A stretch of 57,553 bases of DNA from Elioraea tepidiphila DSM 17972 (GTDB lineage Bacteria; Pseudomonadota; Alphaproteobacteria; Acetobacterales; Acetobacteraceae), in the NCBI RefSeq assembly GCF_000378465.1, contig NZ_KB899937.1:1-57553 (forward strand). Direction: 5' to 3'. Shown piece after piece: positions 27,685 to 36,044 of the stretch (position 1 is its first letter; every line of letters begins with the position of its first letter). The translations under genes were made by a program, and so were the position numbers. Below the pieces are notes generated by a model. That model worked only from the letters and a program-made list of their open reading frames with translations, was not told the DNA's origin and did not search any database.

Positions 27685-28635
27685 TCAGGCGCTCGCCGCG
27701 TCCAGCGCCGCGATCGCCTCCGCGTCGAGTTCCAGGCTCGCTGCCCGCACGAGATCGCGCAACTGCTCGATGCTCGTGGCACTCGCGATCGGCGCGGTGA
27801 TGCCGGGGCGCGCGAGCTGCCAGGCGAGCGCGACCTGGGTCGGCGTCGCGTGGAGCCGGGCGGCGACCGCATCGAGCGCGGCCAGCACCTGCATCCCGCG
27901 CGGCGTCATGTGCTTCGCCACGCTGCGCGCGCCGCGCACGCTCTTGCCGAGATCGGCTTCGGATCGGTACTTGCCGGTGAGGAAGCCCGAGGCGAGCGAG
28001 GAGTAGGGGATCACGCCGACCTCGCGCGCGCGGCAGAGCGGCAGCAGCTCCGCCTCGATCGTGCGATCCATCAGGTTGTAGAGCGGCTGGAGGCTCTCGA
28101 AGCGCGGCAGGCCGAGCCGCGCGCTGGTCGCGAGCGCCGCATCGAGCCGGGCCGCGCTGTAGTTGGAGGCGCCGATCGCGCGCACCTTGCCCTGCTCGAT
28201 CAGCCGGGCGAAGGCGCCGAGCGTCTCCTCCAGCGGCGTCGTCTCGTCGTCCTTGTGGGCCTGGTAGAGATCGATCGTCTCGATGCCGAGCCGCGTGAGG
28301 CTGGCCTCGACCGCGCGCGCGATCCAGGCCGAGGACAGCCCTTTGCCCTGGCCCGGCATCTCCATGCCGACCTTGGTCAGGATCACCACCCGGTCGCGCA
28401 TCCCCGGGCGCGCCTTCAGCCATGCGCCGATGATGGTCTCGGACTCGCCTCCGGCATGGCCGGCCACCCAGGTCGAGTAGACATCCGCCGTGTCGATCGC
28501 GTTCAGCCCGGACGCCACCGCCTCGTCAAGCAGGCGGAACGACATCGCCTTGTCCGCCGTCCAGCCGAACACGTTGCCGCCGAACACCACCGGCGGCACG
28601 GCAATCCCGGACCGGCCCAGGCTTCGCTTCTGCAT
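27685..28635 (-). CDS. Aldo/keto reductase (AKR superfamily)
   Basis: 316 residues from ATG 28635 behind AGAGG. The catalytic tetrad is visible: Asp and Tyr in NAIDTADVYSTW, Lys in VVILTKVG, His in LYQAHKDD. IGASNYSAARL and the C-terminal phosphate-binding region IASATSIEQLRDLV (NADPH binding) follow. This is the YajO/Tas-like group acting on diverse aldehydes and sugars. The gene is enclosed by two inverted copies of the same intergenic hairpin element (27530-27657 and 28655-28780), which is unusual for a chromosomal housekeeping gene. Confidence 0.92.
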   Translation of the reverse strand: MQKRSLGRSGIAVPPVVFGGNVFGWTADKAMSFRLLDEAVASGLNAIDTADVYSTWVAGHAGGESETIIGAWLKARPGMRDRVVILTKVGMEMPGQGKGLSSAWIARAVEASLTRLGIETIDLYQAHKDDETTPLEETLGAFARLIEQGKVRAIGASNYSAARLDAALATSARLGLPRFESLQPLYNLMDRTIEAELLPLCRAREVGVIPYSSLASGFLTGKYRSEADLGKSVRGARSVAKHMTPRGMQVLAALDAVAARLHATPTQVALAWQLARPGITAPIASATSIEQLRDLVRAASLELDAEAIAALDAASA

Positions 28636-28654
28636 CCTCTGCTCCCCGTATCTT

Positions 28655-28780
28655 ATACCCGGCGCACGAAGGTTTCACCTTCGCGCGCCGGGTATGAGGT
28701 TTCTTTTGGCGCGCAGCCGCCATACCAGCCCTGCGCGCAATACCGTCCGCACAAAAGTCGGACTTTTGTGCGGACGGTAT
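28655..28780 (-). repeat. Three-hairpin intergenic repeat element, copy 2 (inverted)
   Basis: Read on the minus strand this has the same order as copy 1. Stem A: 28740-28759 pairs perfectly with 28761-28780 (20 bp, ATACC...GGTAT ends). Core stem B: 28709-28716 with 28731-28738, the same GCGCGCAG/CTGCGCGC pair, with the loop differing from copy 1 by one base. Stem C: 28655-28673 with 28677-28695, one mismatch in 19. Stem A shares almost no sequence with copy 1 outside its ends, yet pairs fully. Confidence 0.85.
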
Positions 28781-28838
28781 TCGGCGGCGACAGCATGGAC
28801 GCGCGGGTCGGGAGCGTCGAGCCGGCCCCGCGCACGAA

Positions 28839-30131
28839 TCACTGGGACCGACTGGAGACCGTGTCGGCCGATCGTGCCGATCCGGGTGGTGATCCCGGCG
28901 GCCGCTGCTCGGTCACGCTGACGGCGGAGGCCCCGCGCCCGGCCATCCAGCGCGCGAACACGAAAGCGAGCGGATTGAGCGCGATCGAGAACAGCACCGC
29001 CGAGAGCGCGAGGTCCCGCCCCTCGACCGGCAGCAGCCCGAGCGCGATGCCCTGCTCGGCCAGCACGAGCGAGAACTCGCCGACCTGCGCGAGCGCGGCC
29101 GCGACCGTCCAGACCGCGGCCCGGCTCTGGCGGAACAGCGCCATGATCGCGATCGCCGCGAGCGACTTGCCGATCACCACGATCGCGAGTGTGGCCAGCA
29201 CCGCGCCGGGCCGCTCGGTCAGCACCGAGGGGTCGAACATCATCCCGACCGCGACGAAGAACAGCACCGCGAAGGCGTCGCGGAACGGCAGCGACTGCTC
29301 GGCCGCGCGCGTGGCCATGCCCGAGCCGTGCATCACCATGCCGGCGAAGAACGCGCCGAGCGCGAAGCTCACGCCGAACACCTTGGCCGAGACATAGGCG
29401 ATGCCGAGCGCCATGCCGAGCACGGCGAGCGTGAACAGTTCGCGCGACTTCAGATGCGCGACCATCACCAGCACCCAGGGCACGACGCGCCGGCCGAGCG
29501 GCATCATCAGCGCGACGAACAGCGCGAACTTGCCGAACACGATCGCGAGCGCGATGCCGAGCTGCTCGATGTCCATGCGGGCCAGCGCGCCAGCCGGGCT
29601 GCCGCCGAAGAACCCGGCGATGCCCGGCAGCACCACCAGCGCGACCACGACCGCGATGTCCTCGACCACCAGCCAGCCGACGGCGATGTGACCCTCGGGC
29701 GTGCCGAGCAGGTTGCGCTCGGTCAGCGCGCGCAGCAGCACCACCGTCGAGGCGACCGAGAGCGTCAGCCCGAACACGACGGCGGCGGGCCAGGACCAGC
29801 CCCAGAGATGCGCGACCAGGGCGCCGAGCACCGTCGCCGTGCCCATCTGCGCGATCGCGCCCGGCACGGCGACGCGACGCACCGCAAGCAGCTCGGCCGG
29901 GCTGAAATGCAGCCCCACGCCGAACATCAGCAGGATCACACCGAGCTCGGCGAGTTCGAGCGCGGTCGCCTGGTCGCCGACGATGCCGGGCGTGTGCGGC
30001 CCGAGCATGATGCCGGCCGCGAGATAGCCGACGATCGGCGGCAGCCGGATCAGCGCCGCGACCGTGCCGCCGACCAGCGCGTAGAGAAGGCCGAGACCGA
30101 TCGTTGCGATCAGGGGATGGGTGGCATCCAT
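28839..30131 (-). CDS. CPA2-family cation:proton antiporter without regulatory RCK domain
   Basis: 430 residues, 12-13 predicted membrane helices. Family signatures: LPPIVGYLAAGIMLGP near residue 30, FGVGLHFSP, SVASTVVLLRAL, and GWLVVEDIAVVVALVVLP with the conserved ED pair in the transport core. It resembles the membrane half of YbaL/KefB. Those proteins have a cytosolic TrkA-N/RCK domain after residue ~400, which is absent here; the gene ends in a short Ser/Pro/Arg-rich tail. Na+ or K+ exchange is likely; control must differ from KefB. Confidence 0.88.
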   Translation of the reverse strand: MDATHPLIATIGLGLLYALVGGTVAALIRLPPIVGYLAAGIMLGPHTPGIVGDQATALELAELGVILLMFGVGLHFSPAELLAVRRVAVPGAIAQMGTATVLGALVAHLWGWSWPAAVVFGLTLSVASTVVLLRALTERNLLGTPEGHIAVGWLVVEDIAVVVALVVLPGIAGFFGGSPAGALARMDIEQLGIALAIVFGKFALFVALMMPLGRRVVPWVLVMVAHLKSRELFTLAVLGMALGIAYVSAKVFGVSFALGAFFAGMVMHGSGMATRAAEQSLPFRDAFAVLFFVAVGMMFDPSVLTERPGAVLATLAIVVIGKSLAAIAIMALFRQSRAAVWTVAAALAQVGEFSLVLAEQGIALGLLPVEGRDLALSAVLFSIALNPLAFVFARWMAGRGASAVSVTEQRPPGSPPGSARSADTVSSRSQ

Positions 30132-30188
30132 GACGCCACCCTATGCAGATCACGACGCGCCGGCGCAACCGCCGCGTCGTGCCGCTGA

Positions 30189-31481
30189 TCAGGCGCGGCG
30201 GGAGGAGGCCATGAACGGCAGCCCGGCCATCGCGTGGCGGCCGTCGCCGCGCGCCGGCTCGCCGCGGCGGTCGCCGCGGCCGCGCGGGCGCGGCTGCGCC
30301 TTGGCGGGACGCTGCGGTGGGCGATGCGGCTTGGGCGACGCGGGCGGCGCGGCCCCGCGCACGGGCTCACCCTCGGCGGGCAGGGCACGGCGGATGAGCG
30401 TCTCGATGTCGCGCAGGAAGGGCCGCTCCTCGGCCGAGCAGAAGCTGATCGCCACGCCGGCGGCACCCGCGCGCGCGGTGCGGCCGATCCGGTGCACGTA
30501 CTGCTCCGGCACGTTCGGCAGGTCCATGTTGATCACATGCGTCACGCCATCGACATCGATGCCGCGCGCGGCGATGTCGGTCGCGACCAGCACGGGCACG
30601 CTGCCGTCGCGGAACTTGCGCAGCGCCGCCTCGCGCTGGCCCTGGCTGCGGTTGCCGTGGATCGCGTTCGCGGCGATGCCGTCGGCCTCGAGCTGGCGCA
30701 CCACGCGATCCGCGCCGTGCTTGGTGCGCACGAACACCAGCGTGCGCCCGTCCGCTTCGCCCTTCAGCAGCTTGGCGAGCAGCAGGCGCTTGTCGCCCTG
30801 CGCGACGTGGATCACCCGCTGCTCGACCTTCTCGGCCGTGGTGGCGACGGGTGCGACCGAAACCCGCACGGGGTCCTTCAGCAGGTCGTTCGCCAGGCTC
30901 GCGATCGCCTGCGGCATGGTGGCCGAGAACAGGAGCGTCTGGCGCTGCTGCGGCAGGGCCGAGACGATCCGGCGGATCGGCTGGATGAAGCCCATGTCGA
31001 GCATCTGGTCGGCCTCGTCGAGCACGAACACCTCGACCGCATCGAGGAACGCCGTGCGTCCCTGCAGGTGGTCGATCAGCCGCCCCGGGGTCGCGACCAG
31101 GATGTCGACGCCACGCGCCAGCGCCGCGACCTGCGGCTGGTGGCCGACGCCGCCGAACACGGTGGCGACGCGGAGGCCGAGATGCCGGCCATAGGTGCGG
31201 AAGCTCTCGGCGATCTGGCTCGCGAGCTCGCGCGTCGGGCTCAGCACCAGGGCGCGGCAGGCGCGCTTGGGGGTGGGCCGGCGGTCCCGCAGCCGGTTCA
31301 GGATCGGCAGCGCGAAGGCCGCCGTCTTGCCGGTGCCGGTCTGGGCGATGCCGACCAGGTCGCGGCCCTGGAGCAGGACGGGAATCGCCTGGGCCTGGAT
31401 GGGGGTGGGGGCGTCATAGCCCTCCTCGGCGAGCGCCTCGAGGATCGGGGCAGCCAGGCCGAGATCATTGAACGTCGTCAC
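30189..31481 (-). CDS. DEAD-box ATP-dependent RNA helicase (RhlE-like)
   Basis: I take GTG 31481 as start (430 residues, reading [14 protein letters not shown]), since DEAD-box proteins begin with this Q-motif phenylalanine; the upstream extension is unlike the family. No strong Shine-Dalgarno is present. Motifs: Q-motif [19 protein letters not shown], Ia PTRELASQI, Ib [59 protein letters not shown] short basic Pro/Arg tail (residues ~370-430) fits RhlE, which acts in ribosome assembly and RNA turnover. Confidence 0.93.
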   Translation of the reverse strand: MTTFNDLGLAAPILEALAEEGYDAPTPIQAQAIPVLLQGRDLVGIAQTGTGKTAAFALPILNRLRDRRPTPKRACRALVLSPTRELASQIAESFRTYGRHLGLRVATVFGGVGHQPQVAALARGVDILVATPGRLIDHLQGRTAFLDAVEVFVLDEADQMLDMGFIQPIRRIVSALPQQRQTLLFSATMPQAIASLANDLLKDPVRVSVAPVATTAEKVEQRVIHVAQGDKRLLLAKLLKGEADGRTLVFVRTKHGADRVVRQLEADGIAANAIHGNRSQGQREAALRKFRDGSVPVLVATDIAARGIDVDGVTHVINMDLPNVPEQYVHRIGRTARAGAAGVAISFCSAEERPFLRDIETLIRRALPAEGEPVRGAAPPASPKPHRPPQRPAKAQPRPRGRGDRRGEPARGDGRHAMAGLPFMASSRRA

Positions 31482-31713
31482 AGCAACAGTCTTTCGTGGT
31501 TCCGGCGCGTGCGCGCACGGGCGGTGCCGCGCCTGCGGCACCGCGATCGGGGGTTGGACGCCCCGCGTGAACCGGGCAATTCCGAGGAGATGTCGAGGGG
31601 CTTCGGCAGGACAGCGCGACCCGGATCGGGTCAAGCGCGCCGCTCACGCGGCCGAAGCGCCGCCGGGATGTTCTCCCGGCACACTGGCTAGATGCAGGTT
31701 CGGGCCGGGAAAG

Positions 31714-32061
31714 TCAAAGGAGTCGCGCGGATGGCTGATCCGCGTCCGGCGCCGCCGCGGCGAAATCCGCGCGCACGGGCCGCCAGATCCCGATCCCGCG
31801 CTCGCTCCGCAGCAGCCCCGGCAGCGCCGCGTGATACTCCCGGCGGTAGTCGCGCTTGAGCTGCACCTCGACGACATCGTCGAGATCCGCCCAGGTCTCG
31901 TAGAGCATGAACCGGGTCGGGTCCTCCGGGTCGCGGTGCAGCACGGCATTGATGAAGGTCGCCTCGTGCCGCATCGCATCCAGCACCGGCGTGAGCAGGC
32001 CGAGGAACGCGTCCTCGCATCCGGGCTTGACGTGCAGCGTAACGGTGAAGGCGACGGGCAT
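31714..32061 (-). CDS. Antibiotic biosynthesis monooxygenase (ABM) domain protein
   Basis: 115 residues from ATG 32061, preceded by GGGAGAG. The dimeric ferredoxin-like ABM fold is suggested by FTVTLHVKPGCEDAF, LRRE/MRHEATFINAVLHRDPEDPTRFMLYETW and the C-terminal region. YgiN-like quinol monooxygenases and small stress proteins share this fold. A conserved C-terminal tryptophan-containing segment (GIGIWRPVRADF) is present. Substrate unknown. The gene is separated from the dehalogenase-ABC operon by 78 bp and from the helicase start by ~230 bp in which I see no other gene. Confidence 0.82.
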   Translation of the reverse strand: MPVAFTVTLHVKPGCEDAFLGLLTPVLDAMRHEATFINAVLHRDPEDPTRFMLYETWADLDDVVEVQLKRDYRREYHAALPGLLRSERGIGIWRPVRADFAAAAPDADQPSARLL

Positions 32062-32139
32062 GGTGCTCTCCCTGGCGATGGCGCGGGGAGAGTGACGGGA
32101 TCAGGTGGTGGACGCGATAACCTTGGAGGTCATGGCGGC

Positions 32140-32844
32140 TCAGCAGCCGAGGGCTGAGGCAAGCCCGGTGAACGACGCGCAGACGACATCCCAAGGGCCG
32201 TCCGCGGCGAGATCCCTGGTCTGCGCCGGGCCGTACTCGGTCGGGCGCGCGACGAAGGCGGTGGCGAGGCCGCGCGCGGCCGCGGCCCTCAGGTCGCCGT
32301 TATGCGCGGCCACCATCATCACCTGCGCGGGTGGCAGGTCGAGCAGCCGGCACGCACCGTCATAGACCTCGGCGTCGGGCTTGTAGTGGCCGAACAGCTC
32401 GGCCGAGAGGATCACATCCCAGGGCAGGCGCGCGTGCTTCGCCATGGTCGCGAGCAGCGCGACATTGCCGTTCGAGAGCGTCGCCAGCGTGTAGCGATGG
32501 CGGAGCCGCCGCAGCCCCGCGACGCTGTCCGGCCACGGATCGAGCCGGTGCCAGGCGCGGTTCAGATGGTCGCGCGCCGCCTCGTCCAGGGCGGCGAGCC
32601 CGAAGCGCGGCAGCAGCGCATCGAGCGCGGCGCGATGCAGCCCGTCGATCGTGGTCCAGGGCAACTCGCCCTTGCGCACCCGATCCATCGACGGCGCGTA
32701 TGCGGCGCGCCAGGCATCCGCGAGTGCGATCCCGTCCGTCTCGACCCCGATCCGGCGCGCGGCCGCCGCGACCTCGCGCGCGACACTGCTGCGCCAGTCC
32801 ACCACCGTGCCGAACACGTCGAACACCAGCGCCGTGACGGTCAT
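32140..32844 (-). CDS. HAD superfamily type II haloacid dehalogenase-like protein
   Basis: 234 residues. The nucleophile aspartate is in LVFDVFGTVVDW (residues 6-17), ATLSNGN carries the motif II serine, GHYKPD the motif III lysine, and AAHNGDLRAA motif IV. In characterised L-2-haloacid dehalogenases motif IV reads SSNAWD; here Ser175 and Asn177 equivalents appear as Ala and His. Dehalogenase activity is therefore uncertain, and another phosphatase-like or hydrolase role is possible. Its start overlaps the stop of the ABC ATPase gene by 4 bp, so it is translated from the transporter operon. Confidence 0.85.
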   Translation of the reverse strand: MTVTALVFDVFGTVVDWRSSVAREVAAAARRIGVETDGIALADAWRAAYAPSMDRVRKGELPWTTIDGLHRAALDALLPRFGLAALDEAARDHLNRAWHRLDPWPDSVAGLRRLRHRYTLATLSNGNVALLATMAKHARLPWDVILSAELFGHYKPDAEVYDGACRLLDLPPAQVMMVAAHNGDLRAAAARGLATAFVARPTEYGPAQTRDLAADGPWDVVCASFTGLASALGC

Positions 32845-33647
32845 CGCCGTGCCCGCTCCTCCGCCTCGATCGCCGCCGTGGCTTTGGTCGCCTCCTCGCG
32901 GATCTGGCGCAGGATGTCGGCGCGCAGCGCGTTGAAGCGCGGATCGGTCAGGAGCTCGATCGAGCGCGGCCGCGGCAGGTCGATCACGATGCGGCTCCGC
33001 ATCCGTCCGGGCCGCGCGGTCATCACATAGACCGTGTCGGCGAGGAAGATCGCCTCGTCGATGTCATGGGTGATGAACAGCACCGTGCCGCGCGCCTCGT
33101 CCCAGACGTGCGTGAGCAGCTCCTGCATCTGCATCCGCGTCTGCGCATCGAGCGCGCCGAACGGCTCGTCCATCAGATAGACGCGCGGGTTGAGGATCAG
33201 GCAGCGCGCGATGCCGACACGCTGCTTCATGCCGCCCGAGAGCTGATCCGGCAGGTGACGCTCGAACCCCGCGAGCCCGACCAGATCGAGGAAGCGCCGC
33301 GCCAATGCATCCGTCTCGGCCTTCGGCCGCCCGAGCATGCGCGGGCCGAAGGTGACGTTGTCCCAGACCGACAGCCACGGGAACAGCGACGCCTCCTGGA
33401 ACACCACCGCGCGCTCGGGTCCCGGCGCGGCGACGGGCGTGCCGAACACGGTCGCGGAGCCTTCCGTCGGCGCTTCGAACCCGGCGATCACGTTGAGCAG
33501 CGTCGATTTGCCGCAGCCCGAGGGGCCGAGGATGCAGGCGAACTCGCCTTCCGCGAGCGTCATGTCGATCGCGGCGAGCGCCTCGACCGCCCCGGCGCGG
33601 CCGTCGAACACCTTGCGCAGGCCGCGGATAGCGACGGCGTGCGTCAT
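32841..33647 (-). CDS. ABC transporter ATP-binding protein (taurine/nitrate/sulfonate type)
   Basis: ATG 33647 gives 268 residues; the frame stays open far upstream but antisense to the permease. Walker A LGPSGCGKSTLLN, Q-loop VFQEASLFPWLSVWDN, signature QLSGGMKQRVGIAR, Walker B VYLMDEPFGALD, H-loop ITHDIDEAI. The phrase FPWLSVWDNV is characteristic of the SsuB/TauB/NrtD group. It overlaps the permease stop (ATGA) and the HAD start (ATGA). Confidence 0.93.
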   Translation of the reverse strand: MTHAVAIRGLRKVFDGRAGAVEALAAIDMTLAEGEFACILGPSGCGKSTLLNVIAGFEAPTEGSATVFGTPVAAPGPERAVVFQEASLFPWLSVWDNVTFGPRMLGRPKAETDALARRFLDLVGLAGFERHLPDQLSGGMKQRVGIARCLILNPRVYLMDEPFGALDAQTRMQMQELLTHVWDEARGTVLFITHDIDEAIFLADTVYVMTARPGRMRSRIVIDLPRPRSIELLTDPRFNALRADILRQIREEATKATAAIEAEERARR

Positions 33648-34459
33648 GCCCGCGCCGTCTGCTTCCAGTGCAGCACGCGATGCTGCACCGCGACCAGCAC
33701 GCGATCGGACAGGAACCCGGCGATGCCGATCGACACCATGTCGGCGATCACCACGTCCATGCGGCCGACATAGTAGGCATCCCAGAGCACATAGCCGAGG
33801 CCCGACTTCACTGCGACGATCTCGGCGACGATCACCGCGGTCCAGGCGATGCCCAGACCCAGCCGCATGCCGGTGAAGACGTTCGACAACGCGGCCGGCA
33901 GCACCACGCGCAGCAGAAGCTGCCGCTCGTTCGCCCCCATCATCCGCGCCGCGCGGATCAGGTTGCGCGGCACGTCGCGCGCGCCGGCGGTGGCGTTCAC
34001 GACGATCGGGAAGAACGCGCCGAGCCCGATCAGGAACACGGCCCCCGCATCGCGGATGCCGAACACCGCGATCGCGAAGGGCAGCCAGGCGGTGATCGGG
34101 ATCGGCCGGAGCGACTGGATCAGCGGATCGACCGCGCCGGCGACCATCCGGTTCCAGCCGATCATGATCCCCATCGGCACGCCGATCGCGATCGCGCAGG
34201 CGAAGCCGGTGAACACGCGCCGCGCGCTGAACAGCACCGTCTCGCCCCAGGTGCCGAGATACGGATTGAGCCCCATGCCGGGATCGGCGAAGGCCCAGTC
34301 CCACCACGCCTGCCCGACCAGGCTCGGCGCCGGCAGGATGCCCTGCGGCACGACGCCGCTGCGGCCCAGCGCCTCCCAGATCACCACCAGGATGAAGGGC
34401 AGGGCGAGACCGAGGCCGAGCTGCCCCAGCCCCGCACGCCCGAAGACGGCCGCGATCAA
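33644..34459 (-). CDS. ABC transporter permease (taurine/nitrate/sulfonate type)
   Basis: 271 residues, six predicted membrane helices. The conserved stretch LRPIPITAWLPFAIAVFGI lies in the middle and the EAA-type coupling region reads RAARMMGANERQLLLRVVLPAALSN, as in SsuC/TauC. It carries substrate across the inner membrane. Overlaps the binding-protein stop by 4 bp and the ATPase start by 4 bp, so the three transporter genes and the HAD gene form one coupled operon read leftward. Confidence 0.92.
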   Translation of the reverse strand: MIAAVFGRAGLGQLGLGLALPFILVVIWEALGRSGVVPQGILPAPSLVGQAWWDWAFADPGMGLNPYLGTWGETVLFSARRVFTGFACAIAIGVPMGIMIGWNRMVAGAVDPLIQSLRPIPITAWLPFAIAVFGIRDAGAVFLIGLGAFFPIVVNATAGARDVPRNLIRAARMMGANERQLLLRVVLPAALSNVFTGMRLGLGIAWTAVIVAEIVAVKSGLGYVLWDAYYVGRMDVVIADMVSIGIAGFLSDRVLVAVQHRVLHWKQTARA

Positions 34460-35445
34460 CGCCTGACGACGGACTGGTAGATCGACAGGTCGAAGAACTG
34501 CGGCAGTTCCGCCGAGACGTCACGCGTCAGCACGCCGAGCCGATGGAACTCGCGCGCCTGGCGCTGCACCTGATCCACCGTCAGCGACTGCTCGAGCGTC
34601 ATGTCGTCGGCGACCGCCTTCGCCACCTGCGGCGGCAGTCCGGTCCAGGCCGCGATCGCGTTGCCCAGCGCCTCCTTGCTGGCGGAGATGTCGTTCTGCA
34701 CCTTGAGATAGGCCCACACCAGCCGGCGAAGCGCCTCGCGCTTCTGCTCCACGGCCGCACGCGTCGCGCCGACCATGCCGAGCTCGGCGCCGACCGCGCG
34801 GCTCGTCGAGTAGTCGAGCTTCGTCTGCCGGTATGCGAGGCCCTGCTGGATCGCCATGCTCTCGAACGGCTCCCAGCCGATGAACAGGTCGATGTCGCCG
34901 CGTTCCATCGCCTGCACGAAGGGCTGGCCGCCGCCCTGGATGTTGACGATGTTGAGGCGCCCATACGCGATGTTCTGTTCGGTCACGGTCGCGGCGAACT
35001 GGAACCACACCGCGCTGCCCGGCGCGATCGCGACGCGCTTGCCGTACAGGTCCTCCCACTTCTCCAGCGTCACGCCGTTGCGCACGATCGGGTGCTTCGC
35101 CGAGACGCCGACACCCATCAGCCCGATGATGCCGCGGAGGTTCTGGCTGACCGCGATCGGCACGTCGGCCGGCCCGATCGAGCCGACCTCGATCGAGCCC
35201 GACGCCAGCGCGGTGCGCACATCCGCATACCGGACGAAGTTGACCACCTCCACCTCGACGCCAAGGGGCCGCGCGATCTCCGCCACACCGTTGAACGGCG
35301 CGACATGCGGCACCTTCACCGCACCGATGGTCAGCCTCACCGGCGGGCTGAGCGGTGCGGGCGCGTCGATCAGCGGGGTGGTCGCAAGCGCGGGCGAGGC
35401 GAGTGTCGCCGCGAGCGCGATCGCGGCCAGGCGTCGGTGGGACAT
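34456..35445 (-). CDS. ABC transporter substrate-binding protein (NMT1/SsuA-like)
   Basis: 329 residues from ATG 35445, signal peptide at residues 1-22 (RRLAAIALAATLASPALA). The periplasmic binding fold of the NMT1/SsuA/TauA type is seen in VVNFVRYADVRTALASGSIEVGSIG, DLYGKRVAIAPGSAVWFQF and AMERGDIDLFIGWEPF. Such proteins bind sulfonates, nitrate, thiamine precursors or other small compounds, so the ligand is not determined. First gene of the four-gene operon; a GGAG element lies upstream of the start. Confidence 0.9.
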   Translation of the reverse strand: MSHRRLAAIALAATLASPALATTPLIDAPAPLSPPVRLTIGAVKVPHVAPFNGVAEIARPLGVEVEVVNFVRYADVRTALASGSIEVGSIGPADVPIAVSQNLRGIIGLMGVGVSAKHPIVRNGVTLEKWEDLYGKRVAIAPGSAVWFQFAATVTEQNIAYGRLNIVNIQGGGQPFVQAMERGDIDLFIGWEPFESMAIQQGLAYRQTKLDYSTSRAVGAELGMVGATRAAVEQKREALRRLVWAYLKVQNDISASKEALGNAIAAWTGLPPQVAKAVADDMTLEQSLTVDQVQRQAREFHRLGVLTRDVSAELPQFFDLSIYQSVVRR

Positions 35446-35563
35446 CTCGGAGGCTCCCAGTTTCGTTGTTCATGCGCGACGCTAGCCGGGTCGCCTCCGC
35501 CTGTCACGGCCCCCTCCTCCGCCTCCCGCGCCCGTGGTAGAGGGCTCGGGTCAGGAGCACCCG

Positions 35564-36043
35564 TTGAGCCGCAAGTTCTACACTGTCACCTGGGATCAGT
35601 TGCACCGCGACGGCAAGGCGCTCGCCTGGAAGCTCCTGCCGCTCGGCCCCTGGCACGGGATCGTGGCGATCACCCGCGGGGGGCTGATCCCGGCCGCGAT
35701 CGTCGCGCGCGAGCTCGACTGCCGGCAGATCGAGACCGTCAGCATCGTCACTTACGAGGAGATGGATCGCGGCGAGCCGCAGGTGACGAAGCCGCCGATC
35801 GCGGCGGGCACGGGCGCGGGCTGGCTGATCGTCGATGATCTCGTGGACACGGGCGCGACCGCGAAGGTGGTGCGCGCGCTGCTGCCGGATGCGCATTTCG
35901 CCACCGTCTATGCCAAGCCCGCCGGCAAGCCGCTGGTGGACACCTACGTCACCGAGGTGAGCCAGGACACCTGGATCCTGTTCCCCTGGGACACCGAGCC
36001 GCAATTCGTCCAGCCGATCGCGAAGGCGAACGGAGTGCGCTGA
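35564..36043 (+). CDS. gpt: Xanthine-guanine phosphoribosyltransferase
   Basis: I choose TTG 35564, since AGGAG lies six bases upstream and the resulting 159 residues match the Escherichia coli Gpt length (152); a GTG at 35534 is possible. The protein salvages guanine and xanthine using PRPP. The similarity to Gpt is close: [29 protein letters not shown], the PRPP loop [31 protein letters not shown] and [11 protein letters not shown]. It is followed after 1 bp by the acyl-CoA dehydrogenase gene. Confidence 0.93.
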   Translation: MSRKFYTVTWDQLHRDGKALAWKLLPLGPWHGIVAITRGGLIPAAIVARELDCRQIETVSIVTYEEMDRGEPQVTKPPIAAGTGAGWLIVDDLVDTGATAKVVRALLPDAHFATVYAKPAGKPLVDTYVTEVSQDTWILFPWDTEPQFVQPIAKANGVR

Positions 36044-36044
36044 C

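Noticed and set aside
27530-28780. Possible CRISPR-like array from repeated palindromes
   Set aside because: There are only two units ~1 kb apart in opposite orientation, with a full gene between, no regular spacing and no cas genes.
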